Counted from the first letter of the stretch, positions 8,406-15,782 are shown. The stretch: 64,000 nt of DNA from Cupriavidus basilensis (GCF_029335485.1 NZ_JARJLM010000484.1:1-64000); one strand, 5' to 3'. The notes: generated by a model not told the origin, from the letters alone. Numbers and translations are program-made.

Positions 8406-9586
8406 GCCGCGTCCGAATAAGGCTGGAGGTGGCGATAGGCCTTGGTCAGTCCAAAATTGACGGCATAACCTCGGCTGCGCACGATGTTGGCCAACTGCGC
8501 GCGGTCTGCGTGGCTGCCGGTGGCCTGGCGCAGCAGGCCGAAATAGCTGTTGGCGGAGGCATATACATCAGCGGCATCCATTTGGCGCAGCCGGCGGGCA
8601 CCTTCGTTGACCGTACGGCGTCGCGTAGTGCGCACCCACGGCCGGATGACCTGGCCGACGAAGTCGACGCCGCGGGAGATCGGCTGCAAGATGGTCTTGG
8701 CTGGATTGAGCCGGGCGCCAAGTTCGTGCGGTAGGAATGCCTCGATGTCGTCGTGGGCAGCGTTCAACCATTGAGGCGACTCGTTCAACAGCAGAAAATC
8801 GTCCACATAGCGGATGTAGTGGCGGGCGCGTACCTGATGCTTCGCGTGCTGGTCCAGCGCGTCCAGGTAGACGTTGGCGAAGAATTGACTGCTCAGGTTG
8901 CCGATTGGCAGGCTGCGGTGCGCGGGTTGATTCAGCAGGCTCTTGTGCGGCGGCACCAGCGCCATAAGCGCTGGTGGGGCCTGCATCACCACGCCGGGGC
9001 GCGGGTCGTGCATGAGCACCAAGTCAGCCAACCACATCCACCACGGCTCGGTGATGCGGGCGGCGAGCTGGGCACGCAGTACCCGCTTGTCGATGCTGAC
9101 GAAGAAATTCGCCAGGTCGCACTTCAGGTACCAGGCCGGCCGTACCCAATTCTGCGTGACGCTGCGTACCTTGGCTTCGAGCCGAAGAGCGGCATACAGC
9201 GTGCCTCGGCCTGGGATGCAGGCGCAGCTATCCGCGATAAACGAGGCATAGAAGCGCGGGGAAATGCGGTTATAGAGCAGGTGGTGCACCACCCGATCCC
9301 GGAAGTCTGCTGCCCACACCTCGCGCGCCTTCGGGCGGGTGACCACGAAGCAGATAGAGGGACCCGGCCGGTAGGTGCCTTCGATCAGTTCCCGGTGCAA
9401 GTCGTATAGATTGCGCACCAGGTCCTGCTCGAAGGCGAGTGCGCTGTGCGTGTTGCGCTTGCGCTTGCGACAGTTGAAGTACGCGATCACGAGTTCTTCA
9501 AATGACGCCTGATCTACATCGGATTGATCTGCGGACGAACCGAGCGCAAAACTCGTTGTTCTTGTGGTTGTTGTTCTGGTTTCCAT
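8402..9586 (-). CDS. DGR reverse transcriptase
   Basis: Copies the template-repeat RNA with adenine-specific errors; the cDNA then replaces the variable repeats in the target genes. With the ATG at 9586, the first catalytic Asp is in WYLKCDLANFF (about residue 157), motif 4 reads IGNLSSQ (228-234), and the catalytic box is YVDD (260-263). The SQ ending of motif 4 marks DGR enzymes and differs from the QGxxxSP of group II intron enzymes. The thumb segment (RGVDFVGQVIRPW) matches Bordetella phage bRT in style. The start is uncertain. The ATG lies inside the template repeat with no good ribosome site; a GTG at 9490 with GAAG nearby gives 362 residues. The frame is open to 9841. Confidence 0.94.
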   Translation of the reverse strand: METRTTTTRTTSFALGSSADQSDVDQASFEELVIAYFNCRKRKRNTHSALAFEQDLVRNLYDLHRELIEGTYRPGPSICFVVTRPKAREVWAADFRDRVVHHLLYNRISPRFYASFIADSCACIPGRGTLYAALRLEAKVRSVTQNWVRPAWYLKCDLANFFVSIDKRVLRAQLAARITEPWWMWLADLVLMHDPRPGVVMQAPPALMALVPPHKSLLNQPAHRSLPIGNLSSQFFANVYLDALDQHAKHQVRARHYIRYVDDFLLLNESPQWLNAAHDDIEAFLPHELGARLNPAKTILQPISRGVDFVGQVIRPWVRTTRRRTVNEGARRLRQMDAADVYASANSYFGLLRQATGSHADRAQLANIVRSRGYAVNFGLTKAYRHLQPYSDAA

Positions 9587-9635
9587 TGCCAAAGTTCTGA
9601 TTCCACGCGTTGTTGGAGTTGCGCTCGGACTGCGT
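9525..9635 (-). repeat. DGR template repeat (TR)
   Basis: About 110 bp, read in the reverse-transcriptase direction. It aligns without gaps to VR1 (10196-10304) and VR2 (10769-10877). Conceptually translated in the target frame it is dominated by AAC/AAT (Asn) codons, as DGR templates are. Positions 9525-9633 contain 36 template adenines. All mismatches to the two VRs fall on these. The non-adenine stretches, including the invariant block encoding FCARFVRR, are identical in all three copies. The TR lies between the Avd-like gene and the reverse transcriptase and overlaps the 5' part of the RT reading frame. Confidence 0.96.
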
Positions 9636-9786
9636 CTATTCGTGCTATCTACGTCGCCTCGCCGAAGGCTTGGGCCGATCAGCGGGGAAACTGCGCCAGA
9701 CCAGACCTGATGACTCCCAGCGGTATCCGTGATGCGCATGGCGGTGGCCTTATGAGCCAGCGGCACGACCAGATTAATAAGCACTG

Positions 9787-10161
9787 TCACGGTCGCCTTG
9801 ACGGTCGTGAATCTGGCTTCGATGCAGAGGCCTTCTTCCATCCACCAGCCTGACGGCTGATGCTGCCGACAAGCGGCGCTGCTTTCGAGAACCCGGAGGT
9901 TGAGATCAGACGCAGGTCACTGCAGACTGTGATCTCGACTTCGAGGCCGCCGAGGTTGTCGAGAAGCTGCTCGATGTGTGGCACCTTGTCGGCGGCCTGG
10001 TTCGCTAGGCGGATATGCCTTACCACTGCTCGCGAATATGCAACCAGTCGGGCGCCATCGACCGCCCGATGGTTGCGCGGCATATGCGCTACGAGTCGGC
10101 TGCACAGTATCGTCAGTTCCATCGCCGCCTTGTACACCGCCAGTTCTGTGTGGATGGCCAT
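9787..10161 (-). CDS. avd: Avd-like DGR accessory protein (four-helix bundle)
   Basis: 124 residues. Size, helical make-up and basic surface fit the accessory variability determinant, which forms a pentamer and binds the reverse transcriptase and template RNA. Helix 1 is LAVYKAAMELTILCSRLVAH. MPRNHRAVDGARLVAYSRAV follows and resembles the IPRKHG segment of Bordetella phage bAvd, and two further helices run through HIRLANQAADKVPHIEQLLD. The last 30 residues (RQAGGWKKASASKPDS) look disordered and basic. The position between a target and the TR is the standard DGR order. No strong ribosome site is visible before the ATG. Confidence 0.87.
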   Translation of the reverse strand: MAIHTELAVYKAAMELTILCSRLVAHMPRNHRAVDGARLVAYSRAVVRHIRLANQAADKVPHIEQLLDNLGGLEVEITVCSDLRLISTSGFSKAAPLVGSISRQAGGWKKASASKPDSRPSRRP

Positions 10162-10186
10162 GCTGAAGGACTAAATAACTAAATGA

Positions 10187-10687
10187 TTAAAGGGGTGATC
10201 TGCGGACGAACCGAGCGCAAAACTCGTTGGTCTTGTGGTTGTAGTTCTGGCCCCCATTGCCAAAGTTCTGATTCCACGCGACGAGGGAGTTGCGCTCGGA
10301 CTGCTCACTGGACCAGTACCAGGCGCTCTCGAACTCTTCCTTCAGATTCGCGAAGAGTAGGGACTGCTCTCGGCGATTGGGCAGATCGCCACCAACCGCT
10401 ATTGCGCGTTCCTTAGCCTGTTCCCAGGTGACATCCTCGGCAGTGTCGGGCAGCAGGATCAGGTGGTAATCTGCCTCACCGTCCTTGCCGAGAATCACGC
10501 CGCCGTACTTTTCTCCGGCGGCGAGGATAGGGCGAGCAGCGGACAGAGTGCCCAACACGAAAGGCGTCAATGGCGCCGCGAACTCGCTAGCTAGGCTAGC
10601 CAGCCAGTTTTTCGCGACGGCATCCTTGGGGATGAGGACTTGCGCGCCGCCCACCTCGAAAGCCACCTTCTCTGTGACTTGCGTCAT
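10187..10687 (-). CDS. DGR target protein 1, C-type-lectin/DUF1566-like, carries VR1
   Basis: 166 residues. The C-terminal half fits the DUF1566/Lcl type of C-type-lectin fold: WEQAKERAIAVGGDLPNRRE, then WYWSSEQSERNS and AWNQNFGNG, ending CARFVRRSPL. VR1 codes for the last 36 or so residues. Relative to the template, the varied positions are Asn codons now read as Leu, Val, Gly, Tyr and Thr. The N-terminal 85 residues (FEVGGAQVLIPKDAVAKNWL) are probably an anchoring or assembly domain. AAGGAG lies 6 bases before the ATG. No signal peptide is visible. It would bind a ligand through the hypervariable face; the ligand is unknown. Confidence 0.9.
   Translation of the reverse strand: MTQVTEKVAFEVGGAQVLIPKDAVAKNWLASLASEFAAPLTPFVLGTLSAARPILAAGEKYGGVILGKDGEADYHLILLPDTAEDVTWEQAKERAIAVGGDLPNRREQSLLFANLKEEFESAWYWSSEQSERNSLVAWNQNFGNGGQNYNHKTNEFCARFVRRSPL
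10196..10304 (-). repeat. DGR variable repeat 1 (VR1)
   Basis: 109 bp aligned without gaps to TR 9525-9633. I count 9 mismatches, and every one replaces a template adenine (+ strand T): one to C, two to T and six to G on the coding strand, read directly from the alignment. No mismatch falls on G, C or T of the template. The end nearest the stop codon is identical in TR, VR1 and VR2, as expected for the site where cDNA synthesis starts. Confidence 0.95.
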
Positions 10688-10751
10688 TGTTTGCTCCTTG
10701 AGTTTGGGGAAGGCAGGCCGCTGGCGCGGCCCGAATGGATAAAGGACAAAA

Positions 10752-11408
10752 TTACTGAATGACTTTCAATCTGCGGACGAACCGAGCGCAAAACTCGGTG
10801 TTCTTGCGGTAGTTGATCTGGGTTCCATTGCCAAAGTTCTGAAGCCACGCGTAGTCGGAGTCGCGCTCGGACTGCGTGGAGGTGTGGTACCAGGCATCGG
10901 CAAAGGCCTCAACTCCGCCCTCCTGGAAGGCAGTGCATGCCGTCTGGCCAGGGCTCGTCTCGGTGTAGGCATAGCCGACCGGAACGCTGCTGGGGTTCTC
11001 GCCGTCGCGAAAGCTGGCATAGTTGCCAGCAGTTGGCTTGAGATTGCGATAGATGACTTCCATCTCATCGCGCGCCCCGAGGTACCAGTCATGGAAACCG
11101 TTCAGTTGCAGGCTGAGCGCCAGCTTGGCAAGCTCGCTACCGGCTTCGGCCATAGCCAGGGTGTTGGCATAACCATCGTAGTAGCTGATGGCACCATCGA
11201 CACGCGCGGTCGAACTGTTCCATGCGATGCCTTTGTGCTCACCTCCATCCTTCGGTGCAACGACCAGGGCATAGATGCCGTCGATCTGGCGAATCAGACT
11301 GGCATAGAAGCCGCCGCCGATGGCATCGCCGGGCCGGAGGGAGTTGACGACTGCTTGGCTGATGGTGGTCTGTACGGCGATTGCTTCAACTGCGGTGACT
11401 GCGTTCAT
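10752..11408 (-). CDS. DGR target protein 2, C-type-lectin/DUF1566-like, carries VR2
   Basis: 218 residues from the ATG at 11408, which has GAGGA 6 bases upstream. A longer frame reaches 11729 but would run into the next gene. The C-terminal domain follows the DUF1566/Lcl pattern: GFHDWYLGARDEMEVIYRNL, then WYHTSTQSERDSDYAWLQNFG, ending CARFVRRLKVIQ. The N-terminal 100 residues contain GDAIGGGFYASLIRQIDGIY and ALVVAPKDGGEHKG, a beta-rich phage-type module with no counterpart in target 1. VR2 codes for the C-terminal 36 or so residues. Two targets fed by one template is a known but less common DGR layout. Confidence 0.9.
   Translation of the reverse strand: MNAVTAVEAIAVQTTISQAVVNSLRPGDAIGGGFYASLIRQIDGIYALVVAPKDGGEHKGIAWNSSTARVDGAISYYDGYANTLAMAEAGSELAKLALSLQLNGFHDWYLGARDEMEVIYRNLKPTAGNYASFRDGENPSSVPVGYAYTETSPGQTACTAFQEGGVEAFADAWYHTSTQSERDSDYAWLQNFGNGTQINYRKNTEFCARFVRRLKVIQ
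10769..10877 (-). repeat. DGR variable repeat 2 (VR2)
   Basis: 109 bp aligned without gaps to TR 9527-9635. I count 10 mismatches, all at template adenines. Asn codons of the template appear here as Asp, Tyr, Leu, Thr and Ile, and a His as Arg. VR2 and VR1 differ from the template mostly at different adenines, so they diversified independently. Confidence 0.95.
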
Positions 11409-11538
11409 GGTGGTCCTCGTCTTCATCGGTGGGGTACTGCAAAAGGGTCGGGTACTTGCGGCGCTCTCAACAGAAGGAGTTGGCTTCCCGCGGTGTTTTG
11501 GGACTTGGGGCTGTCCCGCCGCTTTCCCCGGTTGATCG

Positions 11539-11850
11539 TTACGCGGCTTCCGCCATCGGAAGTAGGGTGGGCTGGCAAGGCTCGTCATCCAGCAGATAGC
11601 CGTTGATGTCTGACATGACGTGCACGCCGTCAAAGCGCACCCACTGGACACGGGTCTCATTGTTCGGGCCGGCACCACGGAAGAGGCGAACGGGTTGCGC
11701 CACGACCCGAACACGGTCCCATTCGTCATCGCCGGCCTTGGTCAGGGGCACCGCCTCCTTCATGTAGGCGATTTCCAGTTGATCCATCTTCGCGACGTCG
11801 CCGCGACGAACCGCGCGCTTAGCCTGGCGCTTGATCTCTTCGATATTCAT
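11539..11850 (-). CDS. Hypothetical phage protein upstream of the DGR targets
   Basis: 103 residues from the ATG at 11850, which follows GAGGA. The first half is a basic helix (IEEIKRQAKRAVRRGDVAKM). The second half contains RVQWVRFDGVHVMSDINGYL, a small beta segment. Whether it belongs to the DGR or only to the surrounding operon cannot be told. No family recognised. Confidence 0.7.
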   Translation of the reverse strand: MNIEEIKRQAKRAVRRGDVAKMDQLEIAYMKEAVPLTKAGDDEWDRVRVVAQPVRLFRGAGPNNETRVQWVRFDGVHVMSDINGYLLDDEPCQPTLLPMAEAA

Positions 11851-11864
11851 GATTGGGTCCTCAG

Positions 11865-12935
11865 TTAAGCGCGGAGGGGCATAAGCAGCCCGCGCCAGCT
11901 GCCGTCTTGAAGGAGGTAGGCGCCAGGTTTCTCGCTGTCGGCCCACGAGATGAGCACGCTCTCGGTCTTCACCTGGCCGAGTAGGCGCAGCAGATTTGGC
12001 CCGTCAAAGGCCCCTTCAAGGTGCGACTCTTCTCCGCGCTCCTTGATTTCGAGCTCGGCATCTACGGCTTGATTTCCATCCGTGATGCTGATCGAGCAGA
12101 CGTCGTAGTCCTGCTCGAACCGGACAATCCCTTTCGTGTCGAAGAGTCGGTGCAGGGGACAAACCTGCAGCAGGTCTTCGCGGCGAAATGCGACGTGCTC
12201 CGTCGGGTTGGGGAGCGCGCGGCGCCATTCGAAATACTTGGCCTGCGGGCGGTTGCAAATGACCTTCACACCGGCACGCTGACCAACGATGTGGCGCTCG
12301 AAGATCTGGAACTGCTCGACACCGATCGAGGCGAATAGCTCCGCGCCCTCGGCAGAGATCGGAATACCAAACTCACTTGTGGCAACGGGAAGGCAATTCG
12401 ATGCCAGCATGGCGCCGTCCGAGGCGGTGACGTGGATGGCAGTGCCGTCTGACTCAACCCAGAGATTGCGCAAATAAGGCCGCGCATGCTCTTTGGGGCC
12501 GGCTACCGCGAACGCAACGGTAGGGATCAGCGCGGTCAGTCCTGGGGCATCGAATAGGGCGGTCGGTTTGCCTTCGATCTTGACCTCAGGATAATTTCCC
12601 CCTGGGAGGGCGGGGATGGTGAGGCGGCAAGAGCCAGCACGCGCGATCACCTTGGAGTCCTTCTTGGTGAAGATCACAGATGCGGCGCCCATGCTGGCGA
12701 CTGCCTGCAGCTTGTCCGCCGGTAGGCATATGTCCACATCATCCGGGCCGATACTGGCCGGCACCGTCGCGATGACGGTCAAGGAGATGTCTGAGCCCGT
12801 CACTGCAAGCGTGGTGCCGCCGGCTTCGCCCTGGAGCCGGAGATGCGTAAGGATGTCGATGGGCGAGCGCGCTGCGGCAGCTTGGCTCGCGATCTTGAGC
12901 GCTTCGCTCAGTTTGTTTCCAGCGATGGAGAGCAT
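11865..12935 (-). CDS. DNA polymerase III beta subunit-like sliding clamp
   Basis: 356 residues, near the usual 366 of DnaN. It begins LSIAGNKLSEALKIASQAA and shows the clamp's three-domain rhythm: CLPADKLQAVASM, LTIPALPGGNYPEV (the 'IPaLp..dyPe' signature), FAVAGPKEHARPYLRNLWVE (the 'RpyLngv' signature), VTASDGAMLA, and the terminal LMPLRA that matches the 'MPMRL' end of bacterial clamps. It would tether a polymerase to DNA, perhaps redirecting host Pol III or a repair polymerase to phage DNA. It is a stand-alone phage copy, divergent from the host gene type, directly upstream of the DGR block in the same operon. Confidence 0.85.
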   Translation of the reverse strand: MLSIAGNKLSEALKIASQAAAARSPIDILTHLRLQGEAGGTTLAVTGSDISLTVIATVPASIGPDDVDICLPADKLQAVASMGAASVIFTKKDSKVIARAGSCRLTIPALPGGNYPEVKIEGKPTALFDAPGLTALIPTVAFAVAGPKEHARPYLRNLWVESDGTAIHVTASDGAMLASNCLPVATSEFGIPISAEGAELFASIGVEQFQIFERHIVGQRAGVKVICNRPQAKYFEWRRALPNPTEHVAFRREDLLQVCPLHRLFDTKGIVRFEQDYDVCSISITDGNQAVDAELEIKERGEESHLEGAFDGPNLLRLLGQVKTESVLISWADSEKPGAYLLQDGSWRGLLMPLRA

Positions 12936-12936
12936 G

Positions 12937-13176
12937 TCACTGTCCGTTCGGGGTATCCGCTGCAGCGGCGAGCTGGTCGCGGAGGATGACTAGTCCGGCG
13001 TACGCGTCTTGCGCCGCCTGGGTGTAGAAATTGCCGTGCTTGATGGCAGCGTCGATGACGCGGGCCATGTCCTGCGGCGTGGCGTAGGCTGGCGGCTTCG
13101 TCGGCGCCAGGCGCGAGCGCTCCATGAGCGCCAGGTTCTCGGCCATCGTGCGGGCGCGGAAGTCGGGGAGGCTCAA
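12937..13176 (-). CDS. Small hypothetical phage protein
   Basis: 79 residues, mostly helical. TPQDMARVIDAAIKHGNFYT and AYAGLVILRDQLAAAADTPN are the most regular parts. It is packed between the clamp gene (1 bp) and the 13173 gene (4-bp overlap), so it is surely translated, but no function is visible. Confidence 0.65.
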   Translation of the reverse strand: MSLPDFRARTMAENLALMERSRLAPTKPPAYATPQDMARVIDAAIKHGNFYTQAAQDAYAGLVILRDQLAAAADTPNGQ

Positions 13177-14141
13177 GCTGCCTCCTTTGCCAACGCTGCG
13201 GGCATTACATTGCTAGGCGTGCTCGGAAACAGGACATCGCGCAGCACACAGGCTCGCTCGAAGTTCATCGCTTCGACGGATTTCTGCAGATCGTGCTCCA
13301 GGCGCTTGCGGCGCACGTCGCTATGGACCAGCTTTCGCGGTGTCTCGCCGGCTCGATACGTGAAGAATGTGTTGGCGTTCTTGTGGGTGTGATCGCGCTG
13401 GCCAGGGCCATAGACGAACAGCCACATGCCGTTGATGCCGCCATACACGCGCCCGCGGAGCAGTCGGCCCTTGCTGTCACGCATCCAACGAACGTCGCCG
13501 TGGTTCAGCAGCGCGCCATCTTTGTCCTTGCGACTCCAGGATGAGATTTCGTCATCGCTCGGCCATCCATCGGCGCCTCGCTTGAACCGGTGAATGCCGC
13601 GCCGTTTCTCGTACTCGCCGTCCCAACTATCATTGAAGTAGGCCAGCGGGTCGGGGTTGGGGCTGGAGATATCAGGAGGCTGAAACTCGTAGCCGATAAA
13701 GACGTTGCACAGGTAGTTGCGGATGCGGCTGCGCGTGCGCTCCATCTCCAGGCGCATCACGTACGGCATGTGCTTTTCCTGATCGCGTTGATAGCGTCCG
13801 CCGTGGTCCGGCCTCTCCGGTGCGTTCACGTTCTGGAACATGTCAAACTCGATGTGGCGACCACATACTTTGAGATCGGCCTGCAGGTCGCCCTTGGTGC
13901 AGTAGCGGCTGTTGTTGCCCGTGAAGATGTAGGTCTGAGGACCGACCGTCCAGCCGAGCCTGTTGAGTTGCTGAACAATGCGCGCGAACACGTCGCGCTT
14001 GAAATCCCGCTCCCACGCTTGCTCGGCCTTGTACCCGCCGGCATCGCGGGCCGCGCGGAGGCCTTCTTCCCAAACGGCCAGGCTTGCATCGCCGAAGTGA
14101 ATTTTGCCGCTGCGCTCAATGCGCCCTTTGGTCATGGTCAT
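13173..14141 (-). CDS. Phage protein with C-terminal UVR-like motif
   Basis: 322 residues from the ATG at 14141 (GGAGG 4 bases upstream; a second ATG at 14135 gives better spacing). The N-terminal part contains AWERDFKRDVFARIVQQLNR and a run with HIEFDMFQNVNAPERPDHGG. The C-terminal segment KRLEHDLQKSVEAMNFERAC followed by VLRDVLF matches the UVR (UvrB/UvrC) interaction motif, which also occurs in some ClpATPase adaptors. It may contact DNA-repair or protein-quality partners. The main domain is unknown to me. Confidence 0.7.
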   Translation of the reverse strand: MTMTKGRIERSGKIHFGDASLAVWEEGLRAARDAGGYKAEQAWERDFKRDVFARIVQQLNRLGWTVGPQTYIFTGNNSRYCTKGDLQADLKVCGRHIEFDMFQNVNAPERPDHGGRYQRDQEKHMPYVMRLEMERTRSRIRNYLCNVFIGYEFQPPDISSPNPDPLAYFNDSWDGEYEKRRGIHRFKRGADGWPSDDEISSWSRKDKDGALLNHGDVRWMRDSKGRLLRGRVYGGINGMWLFVYGPGQRDHTHKNANTFFTYRAGETPRKLVHSDVRRKRLEHDLQKSVEAMNFERACVLRDVLFPSTPSNVMPAALAKEAA

Positions 14142-14482
14142 GCCGCCTCCGGTGACGGGACCAAGATGGCGACTACCGTAGCAAGCCTGGGATGGCGCAA
14201 GAGGTGGTGCGTATAGCTTGGCGACGCTATCGTCGAGTCGGCAGTGAAGCCGTGGGACAGCATCCATGCAATTGCCGCAACCCTGTCACCGGAGGGGGGC
14301 ACCATCAGACCCCCGGAACCCGAGACGTGGATGTCCTCTGGGCGGCAGGAAACGCCGTCGTAGTAGGCGGTGGAGATCAGTTCGCCGAGGGTGTCGACGT
14401 CGGCTGCGCGATCGGCGATGACGGAGCGTTCTTCGGCGGCTTCCGCGTCAAAGCGGGCGAGGATGCGTTCTGAGAGCTTCAT
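14138..14482 (-). CDS. Hypothetical phage protein
   Basis: 114 residues. An acidic helix (LARFDAEAAEERSVIADRAA) is followed by an alpha/beta stretch ending near DRVAAIAWMLSHGFTADST. Overlaps of 4 bp at both ends place it in the leftward operon. No family recognised. Confidence 0.65.
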   Translation of the reverse strand: MKLSERILARFDAEAAEERSVIADRAADVDTLGELISTAYYDGVSCRPEDIHVSGSGGLMVPPSGDRVAAIAWMLSHGFTADSTIASPSYTHHLLRHPRLATVVAILVPSPEAA

Positions 14483-14613
14483 ACTGCTTTCACCTGGACG
14501 TGATCGGCTTCACAGAGCAAGCCGCGGTTGATGGCGCTGTCATGGGCATCCCACCAGGTAGCAAACGGCCCGGTGTAGACGACCTCGTGATTGATCAGGA
14601 TCTGGAAGATCAC
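14479..14613 (-). CDS. Very small phage protein, 44 residues
   Basis: Starts with GTG at 14613, preceded by GGAGGAAAGC. It reads VIFQILINHEVVYTGPFATW and goes on to end HVQVKAV. Stop and start overlaps with both neighbours (GTGA at 14610-14613 and ATGA at 14479-14482) strongly support translation. The pattern 'ILINHEVVYTGPFATWWDAHD' resembles short conserved proteins of Burkholderiales phages. Function unknown. Confidence 0.6.
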   Translation of the reverse strand: MIFQILINHEVVYTGPFATWWDAHDSAINRGLLCEADHVQVKAV

Positions 14614-14783
14614 GCTTTCCTCCAGGAAAGGGAGACTGGAACGTACGAGTCGCCGGCATCATCGAGGTACGCTGACAGACCGGAGACGGCAACCATCGCC
14701 ATGACGATCAGGGTGGCAACGAGCACTCGGCGCGTGTTGCGCGCTTGGCGTTCAAGCCGGTCCAGGCGATTGTTATTGCTCAC
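14610..14783 (-). CDS. Small single-pass membrane protein
   Basis: 57 residues from the GTG at 14783, which follows GGAGGG and overlaps the previous stop. A basic helix (NNNRLDRLERQARNTRR) is followed by a membrane span (VLVATLIVMAMVAVSGLSAY). Function unknown. Confidence 0.6.
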   Translation of the reverse strand: MSNNNRLDRLERQARNTRRVLVATLIVMAMVAVSGLSAYLDDAGDSYVPVSLSWRKA

Positions 14784-14929
14784 GCTGCCCTCCACGAGGA
14801 GGGTCGTTGCTTCGGCGCGGCCTGCTGCTGGTCGATGCAGGTCTGCAGGTTGAGCAAAGCGACCACACCCAGGGAGATGGCGAACCAGCGGATTACGTCA
14901 ATCACGACGGAGAGGGCAAACTTGAGCAT
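14780..14929 (-). CDS. Small membrane protein
   Basis: 49 residues beginning MLKFALSVVIDVIRWFAISL, essentially one long membrane helix, and ending in a polar QQQAAPKQRPSS tail. It is paired with the next small membrane protein by a GTGA overlap. Function unknown. Confidence 0.55.
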   Translation of the reverse strand: MLKFALSVVIDVIRWFAISLGVVALLNLQTCIDQQQAAPKQRPSSWRAA

Positions 14930-14949
14930 CTCAGCACTCACTCGTTGGG

Positions 14950-15156
14950 TTAGTCCGCACTGCACTGAAAGCAGGCAATGGCTTTGGCGAGGCCGGCAAT
15001 CTTGAACAGATCCAGTCCATCGCGGTCGGCGTGAATCAGCACGTCATGCGCGTGCTGCAGCGTCCAGTGGTCATCGCGGATAAGCGCGCCGTACTCCTGC
15101 GCCGCCTTGTCGATTCGCGCCTGCACTGCTCGGGCGCTTATGCTCTGGTGTGCCAT
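14950..15156 (-). CDS. Small hypothetical phage protein
   Basis: 68 helical residues (ARAVQARIDKAAQEYGALIR, then HAHDVLIHADRDGLDLFKIA) ending in a lone Cys pair (CFQCSAD). It is the second gene behind the leftward promoter. No family recognised. Confidence 0.6.
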   Translation of the reverse strand: MAHQSISARAVQARIDKAAQEYGALIRDDHWTLQHAHDVLIHADRDGLDLFKIAGLAKAIACFQCSAD

Positions 15157-15191
15157 CTCCGATCCCCTTGCGTGTATGTGTGCGCCCTGGG

Positions 15192-15443
15192 TTAGGCGGC
15201 ATCCAATTGCGGGTAGACAGCGCCGCGATTGCGGTTTTCTTCGGTGCCATCCGCGTCGATCACGAACCACACGCGCGGCCCGATTGCATGCGTGATGTAG
15301 GTGCGGCGGCCGGTCCTGGCGTGGCTCGCGCGTGCAGCTTCCACGGCTTCTGCAAACGTCACGTTCTCCAGCGGCACGTGGTCCAGTTGCAGGCTCGGGG
15401 CTGATTGCAGCGTTGCAATGCGGTAGTTGGCGCGGAATACCAT
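15192..15443 (-). CDS. First gene of the leftward operon, hypothetical
   Basis: 83 residues. FRANYRIATLQSAPSLQLDH and RTYITHAIGPRVWFVIDADG suggest a small beta-rich fold. The ATG at 15443 has AAGGTG at good spacing; an ATG two codons upstream is also possible. The predicted mRNA leader from the promoter at 15489-15517 is about 40 bases. Function unknown. Confidence 0.65.
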   Translation of the reverse strand: MVFRANYRIATLQSAPSLQLDHVPLENVTFAEAVEAARASHARTGRRTYITHAIGPRVWFVIDADGTEENRNRGAVYPQLDAA

Positions 15444-15488
15444 CTTCATCTCACCTTGCGGCGCACCGGGTGGTGCGCGAATGAGTGA

Positions 15489-15530
15489 AGAATAGGCAAT
15501 GCCTTCTTTCGTGTCAAGAGGCAATGCCTT
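15489..15530 (-). promoter_or_regulatory. Leftward early promoter (PL) with two operators
   Basis: On the minus strand, TTGACA (15517-15512) and TATTCT (15494-15489) are exactly 17 bp apart. Palindromic operators AGGCAATGCCTT lie at 15494-15505, between the boxes and touching the -10, and at 15519-15530, just upstream of the -35. The same operator occurs at the rightward promoter near 17.65 kb, so the prophage repressor should silence the leftward operon, including the DGR. Confidence 0.88.
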
Positions 15531-15782
15531 ATTTATGTGGGATAGGCAGAACGCTATGGGTTCGACCGCTCTACGAGGATGTGGGGGAATGTCTGGTGCC
15601 CGATCCGAGCGCTCAAAGGTGGGACGATATGATGTCGCCGGAGGGAGGTGGCTGTCTGTCGCAACGTAGGCCGATGTCGGTCAAGTCGCACTTGGTGCCG
15701 CTAGGCGTTTCCTTCGGCAAGACGGTGGCCAGGCAACAAAGAATGCCCGCGCGCGGCGGGCTTGTAAGGCAGAGATACTCGC

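Noticed and set aside
9787..9841. Extension of the reverse transcriptase to 9841
   Set aside because: It would overlap the Avd-like gene and be coded through the template repeat; the extra N-terminus has no RT character.
15541..15782. Small rightward frames just beyond PL
   Set aside because: They have no ribosome site and no natural composition; the stretch is treated as non-coding.
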